NCBI GenBank assembly: GCA_003001975.1
Contig: PVUG01000014.1
Location: 62,001-126,000, forward strand
Direction: 5' to 3'
Length of the DNA: 64,000 bases
Origin: Martelella mediterranea
GTDB taxonomy: Bacteria; Pseudomonadota; Alphaproteobacteria; Rhizobiales; Rhizobiaceae
Below are positions 62,814 through 64,000 of this stretch, piece by piece (position 1 is the stretch's first letter; each line of letters opens with the position of its first letter). Both the position numbers and the translations under genes were made by a program. The notes under the pieces were generated by a model. That model did no database searches. It was given only the letters and a program-made list of their open reading frames with translations, and was not told the DNA's origin.

Positions 62814-63355
62814 CGGAAAAGGACCGGATGCTGGCGGGAGAGTGGTATTGCTGTCTCGACCCGGAACTCGATAGATTGCGGGCGGCGGCCCGGCAGGCCG
62901 TGCACCAGCACAATACTCTGTCGCCGGACCGGCGCGGCGCTCTTGGTCCGCTGCTTTCCGCCTGTTTTGCCGGCGTTGGCGAAGGGGTGTTCGTCGAAGC
63001 GCCGTTTCACTGTTCCTACGGCTTCAATATCAGGCTCGCCGATCAGGTCTACATCAATGCCGGCTGTACCATTCTGGACAACGGCAGGGTGGAAATAGGC
63101 GAGGGGACGATGCTCGGGCCTTCGGTACAGATCTATTGTGCCGAACATCACCGGGACGCAGAACGGCGCCGGGCAGGCGAGGAAGTGGCGCGGCCCGTCA
63201 GTATTGGCCGGAATGTCTGGATCGGTGGCGGGGCGATCATTCTCGGCGGTGTTTCGATCGGGGATGCGGCAATCGTCGGGGCGGGGGCTGTTGTTACCCG
63301 TGATGTTGCGGCGGGCAGCATCGTTGCCGGAAATCCGGCCCGCCCGCTGCGGTGA
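62810..63355 (+). CDS. Maltose/nodulation-type O-acetyltransferase
   Basis: A 181-residue left-handed beta-helix acetyltransferase of the Maa/NodL/LacA group. It has the N-terminal Mac domain (MLAGEWYCCLDPEL), hexapeptide repeats (INAGCTILDNG, IGRNVWIGGGAIILGG, IGDAAIVGAGAVVT) and the catalytic His in YCAEHHRD. It transfers acetyl from acetyl-CoA to a sugar hydroxyl. Translation is coupled to the thioesterase. The sugar acceptor is not known; no nod genes are in the window. Confidence 0.92.
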   Translation: MTEKDRMLAGEWYCCLDPELDRLRAAARQAVHQHNTLSPDRRGALGPLLSACFAGVGEGVFVEAPFHCSYGFNIRLADQVYINAGCTILDNGRVEIGEGTMLGPSVQIYCAEHHRDAERRRAGEEVARPVSIGRNVWIGGGAIILGGVSIGDAAIVGAGAVVTRDVAAGSIVAGNPARPLR

Positions 63356-63437
63356 TTGAGGTTGCGTTGCAGCATCTTCCGGCCGCTCACGTTTTTTTCA
63401 TCTTAAAAAAGTGTATTTGAAACAATGCTTTGAGGTG

Positions 63438-63454
63438 TTGAACAGTTCGTTCAA
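63438..63454. promoter_or_regulatory. Palindromic site upstream of the YceI gene
   Basis: TTGAAC-AGTTC-GTTCAA, 6-bp arms, in an A+T-rich stretch about 100 bp before the YceI start. A possible operator; the regulator is unknown. Confidence 0.35.
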
Positions 63455-63551
63455 TATTTGCGAAATTGTCGATGGCGCGAAATGCTCTAGGTGTTGTTCT
63501 GAACGCGGCCATTCCGGTCGTCATTCCAACCGCACCAGCGAGAGGTTATTT

Positions 63552-64000
63552 ATGATTCGTTTTGCTACTACGGCTGTCGCTCTGTCCTTGATGTCCGCTT
63601 CGGCCTTTGCCGCGCCGGTCTCCTACGAATTCGACAAGTCGCACAGCAACCTGTCATTCAGCTACAATCATCTGGGCTATTCCATCACCGATGGCCGCTT
63701 TGGTGACTGGGATGCCACGCTGGCAATCGATGCCGATGCGCCGGAAAATTCCTCGGTTGAGTTCGTGATCGACGCCGACAGCCTCGACACGTTCTGGGAA
63801 GCCCGCGACGAGCACTTCAAGAGCGCTGATTTCTTCGACGTTGCCAATTACCCGGAAATCACCTTCACCAGCACCGAAGTGAAGAAGGTTTCCGACACCG
63901 AGCTTGAGGTGACCGGCGACCTGACCATCAAGGATATCACCAATCCGGCAGTTCTCACTGTTGATGTGCTGTCGTTCGGCGAGCATCCGATGGCGGAAAA
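63552..64000 (+). CDS. YceI-family periplasmic protein, 5' part
   Basis: The frame is open from ATG 63552 to the window end, so the C terminus is missing. A signal peptide (about residues 1-20, ending ASAFA) is followed by the lipocalin-like YceI domain: YEFDKSHSNLSFSYNHLGYS, SVEFVIDADSLDT and FFDVANYPEITFTS. YceI proteins bind long isoprenoid lipids in the periplasm and are often induced by base or osmotic stress. Confidence 0.93.
   Translation, partial: MIRFATTAVALSLMSASAFAAPVSYEFDKSHSNLSFSYNHLGYSITDGRFGDWDATLAIDADAPENSSVEFVIDADSLDTFWEARDEHFKSADFFDVANYPEITFTSTEVKKVSDTELEVTGDLTIKDITNPAVLTVDVLSFGEHPMAE

Overview
The window reads as a chromosome segment of an alphaproteobacterium of the order Hyphomicrobiales (Rhizobiales), most likely Rhizobiaceae-like. 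This rests on the high G+C content and on the housekeeping gene order in the second half: hemB, L,D-transpeptidase, glyA, nrdR, nusB, hppA, bamE, CBP3-type chaperone, DUF177, plsX, fabH, ihfA, merR. The species cannot be named from sequence alone. TTG appears to be used as a start codon several times.

Region 1 (1-7652, all + strand) is a quinate/shikimate-type catabolic operon. It holds the 3' end of a shikimate/quinate dehydrogenase, a 3-dehydroshikimate dehydratase fused to an HPPD-like domain, an SMP-30 lactonase-like protein, a TRAP transporter with two tandem substrate-binding proteins for one DctQM membrane pair, and a divergent type II dehydroquinate dehydratase. Together they would import hydroaromatic acids and convert them to protocatechuate. 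Stem-loops separate the transporter genes.

Region 2 (7707-24759) is built around peptide or amide scavenging: a D-aminopeptidase-like serine hydrolase, an AbgB-like M20 amidohydrolase, a complete Dpp/Opp-type ABC transporter, an MmgE/PrpD protein, a LysR regulator, an M20 peptidase, a second serine hydrolase, an orphan binding protein paralogous to that of the ABC transporter, and an S9 peptidase.

Region 3 (24926-34756) is the most unusual part. A hydantoinase/oxoprolinase-type protein and a DUF917 protein are read leftwards. Divergent from them lie an AroM domain fused to a LuxR-type DNA-binding domain, a second stand-alone AroM protein that carries two cysteine motifs missing from the fusion, and a second Opp-type ABC transporter with a dual ATPase. 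I read this as a possible self-sensing system for a hydantoin-like or related cyclic amide compound; this is inference.

Region 4 (34857-50291) is conserved housekeeping: MscL, Bpt, an RDD protein, a HemB without zinc cysteines, an L,D-transpeptidase, glyA, nrdR, nusB (without the rib genes usual between the last two), the K+-independent H+-pyrophosphatase, bamE and the plsX-fabH-ihfA-merR run.

Region 5 (50580-64000) is rich in ion and energy handling: a P-type H+-ATPase, PPK2, a 56-codon zinc-ribbon membrane protein, a CPA1 antiporter with a cyclic-nucleotide-binding-like domain, tRNA-Pro(GGG), a formylglycine-generating enzyme, a ClC chloride transporter, a short MgtE-like transporter, an unknown membrane protein, a thioesterase/acetyltransferase pair and the 5' part of a YceI gene. 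I saw no CRISPR array, insertion sequence, integrase or rRNA.
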